A stretch of DNA of 9,582 nucleotides from CAINEC01 sp046303115 (GTDB lineage Bacteria > Bacteroidota > Bacteroidia > AKYH767-A > OLB10), in the NCBI GenBank assembly GCA_046303115.1, contig JBKCGZ010000136.1, positions 1 through 9,582 of the forward strand, written 5' to 3'. Below are positions 1 through 6,783 of this stretch, in pieces (the stretch's first letter is position 1; each line of letters opens with the position of its first letter). A program made the translations under genes and the position numbers. A model generated the notes under the pieces. That model was not told the DNA's origin and did no database searches. It worked only from the letters and a program-made list of their open reading frames with translations.

Positions 1-104
1 ATTGGGAATGTATTCGGACCAGAAACACGAATTACAGCAATGGCGCCAAGGCCTGGAGCTGTTGCTAACGCACAAATGGTATCTGCCTGATTGGGTAAAT
101 GCAT
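1..104 (-). CDS. mnmE: MnmE (TrmE) tRNA modification GTPase, N-terminal fragment cut by window edge
   Basis: MnmE works with MnmG to modify the wobble uridine (U34) of certain tRNAs in the cytoplasm. Only the first 34 residues lie in the window. They read MHLPNQADTICALATAPG and continue LGAIAVIRVSGPNTFP, which matches the conserved start of the family: a short lead, then DTI-ALATxPG-GAI-VIR-SGP. This is the beginning of the formyl-tetrahydrofolate-binding TrmE N domain; the helical and GTPase domains would lie to the left of the window. ATG at 104 is chosen because no other ATG occurs in frame before the stop at 159-161 and the homology begins right after it. The start lies only four bases below a TATTTTTG box, so the mRNA may be leaderless or nearly so. 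The family call rests on recognised motif alone, but the pattern is distinctive. Confidence 0.88.
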   Translation of the reverse strand, partial: MHLPNQADTICALATAPGLGAIAVIRVSGPNTFP

Positions 105-108
105 GGGG

Positions 109-116
109 CAAAAATA
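109..116 (-). promoter_or_regulatory. Possible Bacteroidota -7 promoter box for mnmE
   Basis: The minus strand reads TATTTTTG here, which fits the Bacteroidota TAnnTTTG element, and the mnmE ATG follows four bases later. No TTG (-33 element) is found at the usual 17-23 base spacing. The same T-run is also the tail of the upstream terminator, so this match could simply be a by-product of the terminator. Confidence 0.35.
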
Positions 117-144
117 GAGAATCCACCGCAATGCAGTGGACTCT
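110..144 (-). terminator. Rho-independent terminator of the PhoX-like gene
   Basis: On the minus-strand RNA, bases 144-133 pair with 129-118 in a continuous 12-bp stem with a three-base AUU loop, followed by CUA and five U residues (114-110). Two of the pairs are G-U wobbles (141/121 and 135/127). In the opposite strand's RNA these positions would be A-C mismatches, so the hairpin is built for minus-strand transcription. It starts about 18 bases past the stop codon of the PhoX-like gene. Confidence 0.75.
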
Positions 145-162
145 TTAATGATAATGATCTAA

Positions 163-2298
163 TTATTCTTTAATCACTTTTATAGAATGGGTGATTCCAT
201 TAATCACAGCCCTGATAAAATAAAAACCTGGATTCAATTCCTTTCCCAATTCAATCTGCCAAACACCCTCTTCTACATATTCATTAATTGAATTTCCTAC
301 TAATTGTCCGTTAATATTATAAATTTCTACACTAAGTGCACCACGATTTAGTACCATCAATTCAAGTGTTGTAGAATTGATAAAAGGATTAGGGTAAGTA
401 TTTATCAAATAATCGAAATCAATACTCGTAATCTCTCTATTGATTTTTGTTTGATCACTACCTAAGTCTTGTTTCAAGCCAATAACCAATGTAGTACTTG
501 TGTTAAAAACAACATTGTTACCAGTTGCATCTTTCATGATAGATTTATTTGTTATAGAAGGATGCTGTATTGACATAAACATAAATCGGTTGTCAGGTGA
601 AAATGTTATTCCTGTTGGTTCAGCTCCAATAGGTACACAACCAAACAATTGAACTTTCGGTGTTGCTTGGCTATGCCCTTTTTTTACAACCCAGATATAA
701 TGATTCCCACCATCTTGAAATACCCATAAATTTCCTTCATTGTCAAAGGCAAGATTATCATTTCCTGTTCCCCATGAAACAGAATTTGGTCCATTATGAT
801 GATTAATTAGATAACTGGCACCACCCACATAGGATTCGAAGTTCGTTACGGCATTACCGTTATCTTTAAATCGGTAAATTCTCCCAAAGATTTTAGAAGT
901 GAAATAGACTAGTGAATCGGGGCCTATTTCAACATCTTCAACTCCATCGAAAGGTGTTCCACCAAGGTTGGCGGCTAAATCATAAGCAAAATTCCGTTGT
1001 GCTTGTGTAGTATTCGGGACCTGAATCCATACTCCGGTAGATTTAAGTGGACTTCCATTGGATGATAATGTCGAATCCATTTTTAAAACATACAGGGTTC
1101 CGCTAAATAAATTACCGGGAACAGTAGCTACAAATTTATACAAGCACCCTGCTGTATAATCTTCTCCATAATACACTGTAGCAGAGTCAGAGGCTATGCA
1201 AGCATTTTCATGAGCCATTCTTCCCATTGCCCATAATTTCTGTTGCTTATTGATACCATTATATTTCATTACCTCTTTTGTAATCGGATTAATTTCAACT
1301 AACCATCCAGCATCTAAATAGCCATCCCCATTTAAATCAAAAGTATCCCTAGTTTCTTCACCACTTAAAGATGTACCCCAGGGAGTAATAGCACCCGAAC
1401 AATTTTTATAAAGTTTAACAATATCACTAGCATCCACATCTATCATACCTGACGATTGAATATTCCAAAGTTTAGTGTTCGTATTAAATTTAACTTTATA
1501 ATGCGAAACAGCGCCAATGGGAGCATTTTCATGATTTAAATGAATGTATCCATCTTCGCTTGATCCATTAATAGGAATGTAGCCTGTAAAGTCGGCACGA
1601 CCCGGAACCTGCCCACCAGCTGTTAAGCGACGACCTTCTTTAACTAATAATTGAAAAGTATGCGAGGGAGGAATAACAAAAGTTTGATTTTGAACCATTG
1701 GAGAAATTGATTCAAAGCCAGCCATCGATTTACTCCCAATCATTTGAAGATTGAAGAATAAGTCTCCACTTGTGAGATTGCATTGATGGAGTTCGACCGC
1801 TATTAAATTATTCCCATCATTGAAATAATTAGTGGCAATATCAATTGTTTGCCATACGCTACCATTATCAGTTGCACATGAATTCGAAAATGTAGTGTAT
1901 GAAACGTTGCCTGAAGGCATGTTTGAACGGAGGACCTCTACACCATTTACATAAATGATGACGCCATCGTCCCTGCGGACATTAAATTGTATTTTAGAAT
2001 ATGAGTCGCGAGGATTACTCACGTTAACCCATCTACGAAAATAAGTCGTTATGTATTTGTTTGTAGCAGAAGGACCAAATGATACCGTTGTGTTTATATT
2101 TGTTAATCCAAATCCCAGAGGTGCGTGCCCTTGTAACCATGACGTATCTATGTAGTTGTTATTCTTCCATGAGCTACCTAGGTCGATTCCAGAATCATTA
2201 TATTTCCATAAAGCTCCAGAATTTGAAAGCGTGTCTTGCCCTTTTAAAGCAAAGCTCCATAGAATTATTGAAAAAATAAGACTGATTCGTAGTTTCAT
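163..2298 (-). CDS. Secreted PhoX/DUF839-like phosphatase-family protein with T9SS type A sorting domain
   Basis: Residue numbers here count from an upstream ATG at 2322. The start chosen is ATG at 2298 (Met9), giving 711 residues and a clean signal peptide (MKLRISLIF through FALKGQ). Residues about 33-196 look like a beta-sandwich, galactose-binding-like domain, with the strand motif RRDDGVIIYVNGVEV. Residues about 205-615 resemble the PhoX/DUF839 propeller: NCSG-ITPWGT-LSGEE (307-323, including Cys308), HENA (371-374), GEDYTAGCLYKFV (386-398), GVEDVEIGPD (460-469) and the hallmark EPTGITFSPDNRFMFMSIQHP (568-588). PhoX enzymes are Ca2+/Fe phosphomonoesterases, and the equivalent Cys binds iron in the characterised enzyme. 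An EF-hand-like loop DLNGDGYLD lies at 329-337. The end (about 637-719: TYPNPF, VEIYNINGQLV, GFYFIRA) is a type A T9SS sorting domain. Phosphatase activity is inferred; many DUF839 proteins are uncharacterised. Confidence 0.82.
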   Translation of the reverse strand: MKLRISLIFSIILWSFALKGQDTLSNSGALWKYNDSGIDLGSSWKNNNYIDTSWLQGHAPLGFGLTNINTTVSFGPSATNKYITTYFRRWVNVSNPRDSYSKIQFNVRRDDGVIIYVNGVEVLRSNMPSGNVSYTTFSNSCATDNGSVWQTIDIATNYFNDGNNLIAVELHQCNLTSGDLFFNLQMIGSKSMAGFESISPMVQNQTFVIPPSHTFQLLVKEGRRLTAGGQVPGRADFTGYIPINGSSEDGYIHLNHENAPIGAVSHYKVKFNTNTKLWNIQSSGMIDVDASDIVKLYKNCSGAITPWGTSLSGEETRDTFDLNGDGYLDAGWLVEINPITKEVMKYNGINKQQKLWAMGRMAHENACIASDSATVYYGEDYTAGCLYKFVATVPGNLFSGTLYVLKMDSTLSSNGSPLKSTGVWIQVPNTTQAQRNFAYDLAANLGGTPFDGVEDVEIGPDSLVYFTSKIFGRIYRFKDNGNAVTNFESYVGGASYLINHHNGPNSVSWGTGNDNLAFDNEGNLWVFQDGGNHYIWVVKKGHSQATPKVQLFGCVPIGAEPTGITFSPDNRFMFMSIQHPSITNKSIMKDATGNNVVFNTSTTLVIGLKQDLGSDQTKINREITSIDFDYLINTYPNPFINSTTLELMVLNRGALSVEIYNINGQLVGNSINEYVEEGVWQIELGKELNPGFYFIRAVINGITHSIKVIKE
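166..414 (-). other. T9SS type A C-terminal sorting domain (Por_Secre_tail-like)
   Basis: The last 83 residues of the PhoX-like protein carry the usual landmarks: an opening YPNPF block, a central strand ending in YNINGQLV, then a G-Y-F-R strand near the end followed by a short basic finish (KVIKE). In known systems this domain directs passage through the type IX secretion pore and is removed or attached to surface A-LPS. The protein is therefore expected outside the cell or on its surface. Confidence 0.85.
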
Positions 2299-2306
2299 AG
2301 CAAGTT

Positions 2307-2314
2307 CAAAATTA
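2307..2314 (-). promoter_or_regulatory. Possible -7 promoter box for the PhoX-like gene
   Basis: The minus strand reads TAATTTTG, a TAnnTTTG match ending eight bases before ATG 2298. If used, transcription would begin at about 2300-2303, downstream of the alternative ATG at 2322. This is a further reason to prefer the later start. No TTG is found at the standard upstream spacing. Confidence 0.35.
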
Positions 2315-2416
2315 CATCGCATGAAGATGAGAATGAAATTTAATTCTATCTAAATAGCTGAATAGAATTTATTAAGAGGTAAAGGTTGATATTTATAGGT
2401 TGAATCAGATTTATTT

Positions 2417-2424
2417 TAAATTTG
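2417..2424 (+). promoter_or_regulatory. Possible -7 promoter box for the DUF218 gene
   Basis: TAAATTTG matches the Bacteroidota TAnnTTTG element about 30 bases before ATG 2455. A TTG lies at 2400-2402, but the 14-base spacing is shorter than the usual 17-23. The 132-bp gap 2341-2454 region otherwise shows only AT-rich sequence between two divergent genes. Confidence 0.4.
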
Positions 2425-2454
2425 TACAAACTAGAAAACACCTTATAACGCTTT

Positions 2455-3228
2455 ATGTTTTTTGTCCTTTCCAAAATTTTGGATTTGCTAATCTCTCCTA
2501 CGATTTGGATTATCGGATGTTTCCTTTTTGCGTTAATTCTTAGAAATAAGAAGGCGACAATTTCTAAAAGGTTATTTATTGCTGGGGTAATCTCCATTTT
2601 ATTTTTTACTAATCCTTTTATGGTTAATTGGGTAATGAATAAATGGGAGGTAAGCGCCTATTCTTCGGAAGAAATTAAATCCCCTTATGAAGTTGGAATT
2701 GTATTGGGCGGAAGTACGCGTTATTACGATAACGTTAGTAAGCGGATGGTCTTTAGTAGTAGTGCTGATCGATTAATGCAAGCAGTTGAGCTTTATCATC
2801 AAGGTAAAATAAAAAAGATCTTTCTTTCTGGTGGATCTGGGTTTGTGAATTTTCAAGAATGGAAGGAGTCGGAAAAATTGTATCCTTTATTGGTGAATTG
2901 TGGAGTAAAACCCGAGGACATCTGGATGGAAAATAATTCTCGAAACACCTATGAGAATGCCGTTGAAACTGCCAAGGTATTGAAGCAAAAAGGGAGTTCT
3001 TCTAAGTGTTTATTGATTACCTCTGCTTTTCATATGCGCCGTTCGATTGCTTGTTACAAAAAATTGAATTTGTCTGTTGTTCCCTATGCGGTTGATGTGC
3101 GTTCGGGCGGACCTATTTATACACTCGATCGCTTGATACAACCTGATGCTGAAGCCTTGGTTACTTGGGATTTACTAACGCATGAATGGTTTGGATACAT
3201 AGTTTATCAGCTAATGGGTTATTGCTAA
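2455..3228 (+). CDS. DUF218 (YdcF/ElyC/SanA-like) membrane-anchored protein
   Basis: The protein has 257 residues. Two hydrophobic segments (about 5-28 and 38-56) anchor it in the inner membrane. The DUF218 domain (about 78-250) shows the family signatures: YEVGIVLGGS (78-87), ADRLMQAVELYHQGKIKKIFLSGG (104-127), ENNSRNTYENA (159-169) and LLITSAFHMRRSIACYKK (186-203). In E. coli, ElyC and SanA of this family affect envelope integrity and cell-wall or lipid-carrier metabolism; the exact reaction is not settled. The two-helix topology and length resemble ElyC more than the single-helix SanA. The ATG at 2455 opens straight into the first membrane segment. The next gene starts 30 bases downstream on the same strand, so the two may share a transcript. 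Function here is by family only. Confidence 0.85.
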   Translation: MFFVLSKILDLLISPTIWIIGCFLFALILRNKKATISKRLFIAGVISILFFTNPFMVNWVMNKWEVSAYSSEEIKSPYEVGIVLGGSTRYYDNVSKRMVFSSSADRLMQAVELYHQGKIKKIFLSGGSGFVNFQEWKESEKLYPLLVNCGVKPEDIWMENNSRNTYENAVETAKVLKQKGSSSKCLLITSAFHMRRSIACYKKLNLSVVPYAVDVRSGGPIYTLDRLIQPDAEALVTWDLLTHEWFGYIVYQLMGYC

Positions 3229-3258
3229 ATTTTATGTACTTTTAATCGATTAGCACAA

Positions 3259-4452
3259 ATGAAAATAAAATTTAAAACTGTTGTTTATTCTTTACTGTTT
3301 TCAATGACAGTTTTTGTTTCGTGTAAAAAGGAAACGACGCCGGTTATTTCGTTTGATGGCAATGAACAAGATGCTAAATTACGTATGAATCAAATTCAAG
3401 TAATTGCATCTCACAATAGCTATCGATTAATGACAACTGATACGGTTTATTCTTTTTTGCTTTCCATACAATCAGTTATTCCTCCTCAATACAATCCGAT
3501 AGGACTTGATTATACGCATTTGCCAATTAATGATCAGATGGATGACTACAATGTCCGAGGGTTGGAGTTGGACGTGTATAATGATCCGAATGGAAATGCT
3601 TTTTCCGAGCGAAGAATAGATCCTTTTGTAGGCCTACCTATTAGCTGTGGAATTCCTGAATTGAGTCAGCCAGGCATGAAAGTTTTACATATTAAAGATG
3701 TCGATTACAACACTCAATTTTATACGTTCAAACAAGCTTTATTGGCTATTCATTCATGGAGTAATGCACACCCCAATCACTTACCTTTGTTTGTGAATAT
3801 TGAAACAAAATCCGATTCACCTGGTGATGATTCTACGCTTTCTTCTGTAGGATTTATTACTGCACCAATATGGGATGCTGCTGCAACTGAAGCACTGGAG
3901 CAGGAGGTAGCTGATGTTTTTGGTATTGATGGAGATGATTTATTTAAACCATCTGATTTAAAAGGATCATTTATTACTTTGGAAGAAGCAGCATTAAATA
4001 ACAACTGGCCGTTATTAAAAGATTGTCGTGGTAAAATTATTTTTATCATGGAAGGAGATGCGGTACCTTTTTATAAATTAGGACATCCTTCATTAACTGG
4101 AAGAAAGATGTTTATTTATGGTACTCCGGGACAAGCGGAAACAGCATTTGTATTATTGAATAATGCAAGAGCTGATAGCATGGCTATAAAAGATTATGTT
4201 ATGAAAGGATATATTGTAAGAACGAGATGTGATGAAGGAACAATTGAGGCGAGAAATGGAGATTATTCAGGTATGTATGCTGCTTTCGAATCTGGTGCAC
4301 AAATTTTATCTACTGATTATTACAAAGCTGATTCTAGAGCTGGAACCATAGGTTGGTCAAACTATCATGTAAACTTCCCAACTCCATGTATTGCACGTAA
4401 AAATCCAATTAACGCAAAATTGATTAATGTAAACAATGAAATAAATGAATAA
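3259..4452 (+). CDS. Lipoprotein of the Ca2+-dependent phosphoinositide phospholipase C family
   Basis: The protein has 397 residues. MKIKFKTVVYSLLFSMTVFVSC is a lipoprotein signal peptide with the lipobox Cys at 22, so the protein should be membrane anchored in the periplasm or at the surface. The body matches the bacterial PI-PLC-C1-type (Ca2+-dependent) family: IASHNSY (49-55, His52), RGLELDVYND (100-109, Glu103 and Asp105), KVLHIKDVDYNT (141-152, His144), AIHSWSNAHPNHLPLFVNIETK (163-184, Glu182). Two histidines and acidic Ca2+ ligands at these sites fit the acid/base and metal chemistry of PI-PLCs, which cleave phosphoinositides into diacylglycerol and inositol phosphates. The C-terminal half (ARNGDYSG, GAQILSTDYY) also fits family members. 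A TACTTTTA sequence at 3237-3244 could be a weak promoter, or the gene may be read through from the DUF218 gene. The true substrate is unknown. Confidence 0.85.
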   Translation: MKIKFKTVVYSLLFSMTVFVSCKKETTPVISFDGNEQDAKLRMNQIQVIASHNSYRLMTTDTVYSFLLSIQSVIPPQYNPIGLDYTHLPINDQMDDYNVRGLELDVYNDPNGNAFSERRIDPFVGLPISCGIPELSQPGMKVLHIKDVDYNTQFYTFKQALLAIHSWSNAHPNHLPLFVNIETKSDSPGDDSTLSSVGFITAPIWDAAATEALEQEVADVFGIDGDDLFKPSDLKGSFITLEEAALNNNWPLLKDCRGKIIFIMEGDAVPFYKLGHPSLTGRKMFIYGTPGQAETAFVLLNNARADSMAIKDYVMKGYIVRTRCDEGTIEARNGDYSGMYAAFESGAQILSTDYYKADSRAGTIGWSNYHVNFPTPCIARKNPINAKLINVNNEINE

Positions 4453-4456
4453 TAAA

Positions 4457-4930
4457 ATGAAAACGAAAAATTTATTAGGACTATTACTGATAATGACATT
4501 AATTTTTAGTGGCTGTGAAAAAGAAACTACTGTTCCACCTTTAGCTAAGTTTAAAATCAATTCGGTTAGAGTTGAAGCCATGCCAGCATTGGACTTTAAC
4601 AATGTGGGATGGGATCTATTCGACGATGCTGATGTGTTTTTTAATATAGAAGATGAGAACCATATTCCTTATTACTTGGGTAGTTCTTACAAAGTAGGTA
4701 ATGTAGCACAAGCTGATTTGCCAGTGTCTTGGTCATTAACATCTTCGTACCAGATTAATGATATCTCGAAAATAACTTATGTAGCGGTGTATGATTACGA
4801 TGTATTAGATGAGAATGACCCGATGGGTTATGTAGGATTTAAATTGGAAGACTACATTGATGGAAAACCAACAACAATTACAAAAAGTAGTGGTGATTTG
4901 ACGGTTACGATAACAGGGGTTTGGTATTAA
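4457..4930 (+). CDS. Small lipoprotein with a C2-like calcium/lipid-binding domain
   Basis: From ATG 4457 the protein has 157 residues; an ATG at 4445 would add four residues and overlap the PI-PLC stop by eight bases. I prefer 4457 because it gives a compact signal peptide (MKTKNLLGLLLIMTLIFSGC, lipobox Cys20) four bases after that stop. The mature part resembles a single C2 domain. PALDF (Asp46) followed by DDADVFFNIED (Asp56, 57, 59) sits where the first Ca2+ loop would be. VYDYDVLDENDPMG (Asp113, Asp115, Asp121) reproduces the D-x-D-x5-D-x-x-G pattern of the third loop. A final strand TVTITGVWY ends the domain. C2 domains bind Ca2+ and membrane lipids, so a role placing or aiding the neighbouring PI-PLC at lipid surfaces is plausible. 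The family call is by motif, without a search. Confidence 0.72.
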   Translation: MKTKNLLGLLLIMTLIFSGCEKETTVPPLAKFKINSVRVEAMPALDFNNVGWDLFDDADVFFNIEDENHIPYYLGSSYKVGNVAQADLPVSWSLTSSYQINDISKITYVAVYDYDVLDENDPMGYVGFKLEDYIDGKPTTITKSSGDLTVTITGVWY

Positions 4931-4948
4931 AATAAATTTAATTGATAT

Positions 4949-4980
4949 AAAAAAAGGTGAACATTCGTTCACCTTTTTTA
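4949..4980. terminator. Bidirectional rho-independent terminator
   Basis: A perfect 13-bp stem (4950-4962 with 4967-4979) closes on an ATTC loop. The stem has a GGTGAAC core and is flanked by an A-run on the left and a T-run on the right, so each strand ends in U residues after the hairpin. It lies between the stop codons of the convergent C2-like gene (4930) and parB (4999) and can end both. Confidence 0.93.
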
Positions 4981-4998
4981 TTTTCCTAGTATTTAAAA

Positions 4999-5907
4999 TC
5001 AATCAAAATCCAACAACTCAATCAAACGATTAAAGTCATCAGTAGAGTAGTAATTAATGACCACTTGTCCGCTACCGTTCTCTTTATGTCTAACTTCCAC
5101 TTTTGTTTCGTAGCGATGTTCTAAGCGCTCTTCGATGTTCTTGATTTCAACGTACCAGTTGGGTTTGTTCTTAGGCTCTTTACCATTTTTCTTTGGAGCT
5201 GCAGAACGAACTAAATCTTCTGTACGACGAACGCTTAAATCTTCTGTTAATACATCATTGAAGATTTTCAATTGCATCGCGATATCATCTACCCCTAAAA
5301 TAGCACGCGCATGTCCCATGCTGATCTTTCCATCACGTATAGCAAACTGCACTTGAGGAGGTAATTTTAATAATCGTAAATAATTCGTAACAGTTGAACG
5401 ATCCTTTCCAACGCGATCACCTAATTGCTCTTGCGTTAATGAACACTCTTCAATCAAACGCTGATAAGAAATCGCAATTTCCAAAGCATTTAAATTTTCA
5501 CGTTGAATGTTTTCAACTAATGCCATCTCTAACATCGCCTGATCGTTAGCTGTTCGTACATACGCAGGAACCATTGTTAATCCGGCTAATTTAGACGCTT
5601 TAAAACGACGTTCACCGCTAATGATCTGATAACGATTGTCCGCAATTTTACGAACTGTAATAGGCTGAATAATGCCTTGCTGACGAATAGACTCTGCTAG
5701 TTCATTCAATGCACCTTCATCGAATTCTGTACGAGGCTGAAAAGGGTTTGCTTCAATCTGATTTAAAGCAATAGTAGAAACAGATCCAACAATTGACTTT
5801 GGTGCATCAATGCTGGTTGTTGTATTATTTACGGGAGTTGTTGTGTCAGGAGTATCACCTAATATTGCGCTAAGTCCTTTCCCTAATCCTGATTTTTTTG
5901 TCGACAT
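4999..5907 (-). CDS. parB: ParB chromosome-partitioning CTPase
   Basis: ParB binds parS sites near the origin, loads as a CTP-dependent sliding clamp, and stimulates ParA to move sister origins apart. The 302-residue protein has a normal length and all main parts. A basic start with GLGKGLSAIL (7-16) fits the ParA-contacting N-terminus. The CTP-binding N-domain carries NPFQPR (54-59), GIIQPITVR (78-86), the GERR motif (98-101) and ENIQREN (132-138). A helix-turn-helix lies at about 155-181 (LTQEQLGDRVGKDRSTVTNYLRLL) with GHARAIL (198-204) after it. A lysine-rich linker (239-248) leads to the C-terminal dimerisation domain, which ends in LIELLDFD. It starts 18 bases after the parA stop, in one operon. 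No parS was found in the window. The downstream end is the shared terminator, so parB is the last gene of its unit. Confidence 0.96.
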   Translation of the reverse strand: MSTKKSGLGKGLSAILGDTPDTTTPVNNTTTSIDAPKSIVGSVSTIALNQIEANPFQPRTEFDEGALNELAESIRQQGIIQPITVRKIADNRYQIISGERRFKASKLAGLTMVPAYVRTANDQAMLEMALVENIQRENLNALEIAISYQRLIEECSLTQEQLGDRVGKDRSTVTNYLRLLKLPPQVQFAIRDGKISMGHARAILGVDDIAMQLKIFNDVLTEDLSVRRTEDLVRSAAPKKNGKEPKNKPNWYVEIKNIEERLEHRYETKVEVRHKENGSGQVVINYYSTDDFNRLIELLDFD

Positions 5908-5925
5908 GTTGATTCTAAACTAATA

Positions 5926-6762
5926 TTAATTATCGGAAACTTTTAACTTATCCATTACTTTATCCGTCATCACTTTATCTTCTGATGCGATATTGGTCAT
6001 GTTGTTTTTCTGAAGGATTTCACGAGCTAAATTCAAATAATTGATAGCTCCTTTGCTAGATGCATCGTGCATAATGATGCTTTCTCCAAAGCTTGGTGCT
6101 TCTCCTAATTTCGTTGTACGTTGGATAATAGTATCAAATACTAAATCCTGGAAATGTGTTTTTACTTCTTCTACTACTTGATTTGATAAACGTAAACGCA
6201 TATCATACATCGTTAATAAAATTCCTTCGATTGATAACTCAGGATTTAATCGCGTTTGTACAATCTTAATTGTGTTTAATAACTTACCTAAACCTTCTAA
6301 TGCGAAGTACTCACACTGCACAGGAATAATTACTGAATGCGCTGCTGTTAAAGCGTTGATAGTAATTAATCCTAATGAAGGAGAACAGTCGATGATGATA
6401 AAATCGAAGTCTTCTGAAATCTTCTCAAACACCTGCTTCATCATATGCTCGCGATTCGTTAATTGAATCATTTCAATTTCCGCACCTACTAAATCGATAT
6501 GAGAAGGAAGTAAAAATAAATTTGGAGTTTTAGTTTCAAGAATGATATCATTGGGAGCTACATCATTGATGATGCATTCGTAGATAGAGGTCTTTACCGT
6601 TCTTGGATCAAAGCCAACTCCTGATGTAGAGTTCGCTTGTGGATCTGCATCCACCAATAAAGTCTTATATTCTAAAACTGCAAGACTAGCCGCTAAGTTA
6701 ATAGCCGAAGTTGTTTTACCAACTCCACCTTTCTGATTTGCGATTGCAATTATTTTTGCCAT
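5926..6762 (-). CDS. parA: ParA chromosome-partitioning ATPase
   Basis: ParA is a deviant Walker ATPase that binds DNA nonspecifically as an ATP dimer and is driven off by ParB, which pulls origins toward the poles. The 278-residue protein begins directly with AIANQKGGVGKTT (6-18), containing the deviant P-loop with its signature lysine, Lys11. Walker A' is LLVDADPQANS (35-45) and Walker B is FIIIDCSPSLG (121-131). The short N-terminus marks the chromosomal (Soj-like, type Ib-like) class. PVQCEYFALEGL (147-158) and EAPSFGESI (221-229) are also typical. The last ~25 residues after the family core form a charged tail with the repeated element DKVMTDKVMDK (262-272), which is not typical and may be disordered. 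It starts 21 bases after the UPF0173 gene stop and ends 18 bases before parB. Confidence 0.96.
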   Translation of the reverse strand: MAKIIAIANQKGGVGKTTSAINLAASLAVLEYKTLLVDADPQANSTSGVGFDPRTVKTSIYECIINDVAPNDIILETKTPNLFLLPSHIDLVGAEIEMIQLTNREHMMKQVFEKISEDFDFIIIDCSPSLGLITINALTAAHSVIIPVQCEYFALEGLGKLLNTIKIVQTRLNPELSIEGILLTMYDMRLRLSNQVVEEVKTHFQDLVFDTIIQRTTKLGEAPSFGESIIMHDASSKGAINYLNLAREILQKNNMTNIASEDKVMTDKVMDKLKVSDN

Positions 6763-6783
6763 TTGCTATGTTGATTTTTCGTT

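Noticed and set aside
1..148. Plus-strand open frames at the left edge (1-90, and 2-148)
   Set aside because: The minus strand here encodes a clear MnmE N-terminus, one of the plus frames runs through the terminator hairpin, and neither resembles a known protein.
2299..2322. Upstream ATG at 2322 for the PhoX-like gene
   Set aside because: It adds eight residues before a normal signal peptide and lies upstream of the TAATTTTG box, so ATG 2298 is preferred.
2346..2597. Minus-strand frame across the DUF218 gene start
   Set aside because: Overlaps the promoter region and start of a well-supported gene; the translated product is low-complexity and resembles nothing known.
3777..4049. Minus-strand frame inside the PI-PLC gene
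   Set aside because: A shadow of the strongly supported plus-strand gene, with no family motif or signal.
5494..5509. parS-like sequence (TTTTCACGTT) inside parB
   Set aside because: Only about 10 of 16 positions match the common parS and the second half is not palindromic. The bases encode the conserved ENIQREN motif, which explains the match.
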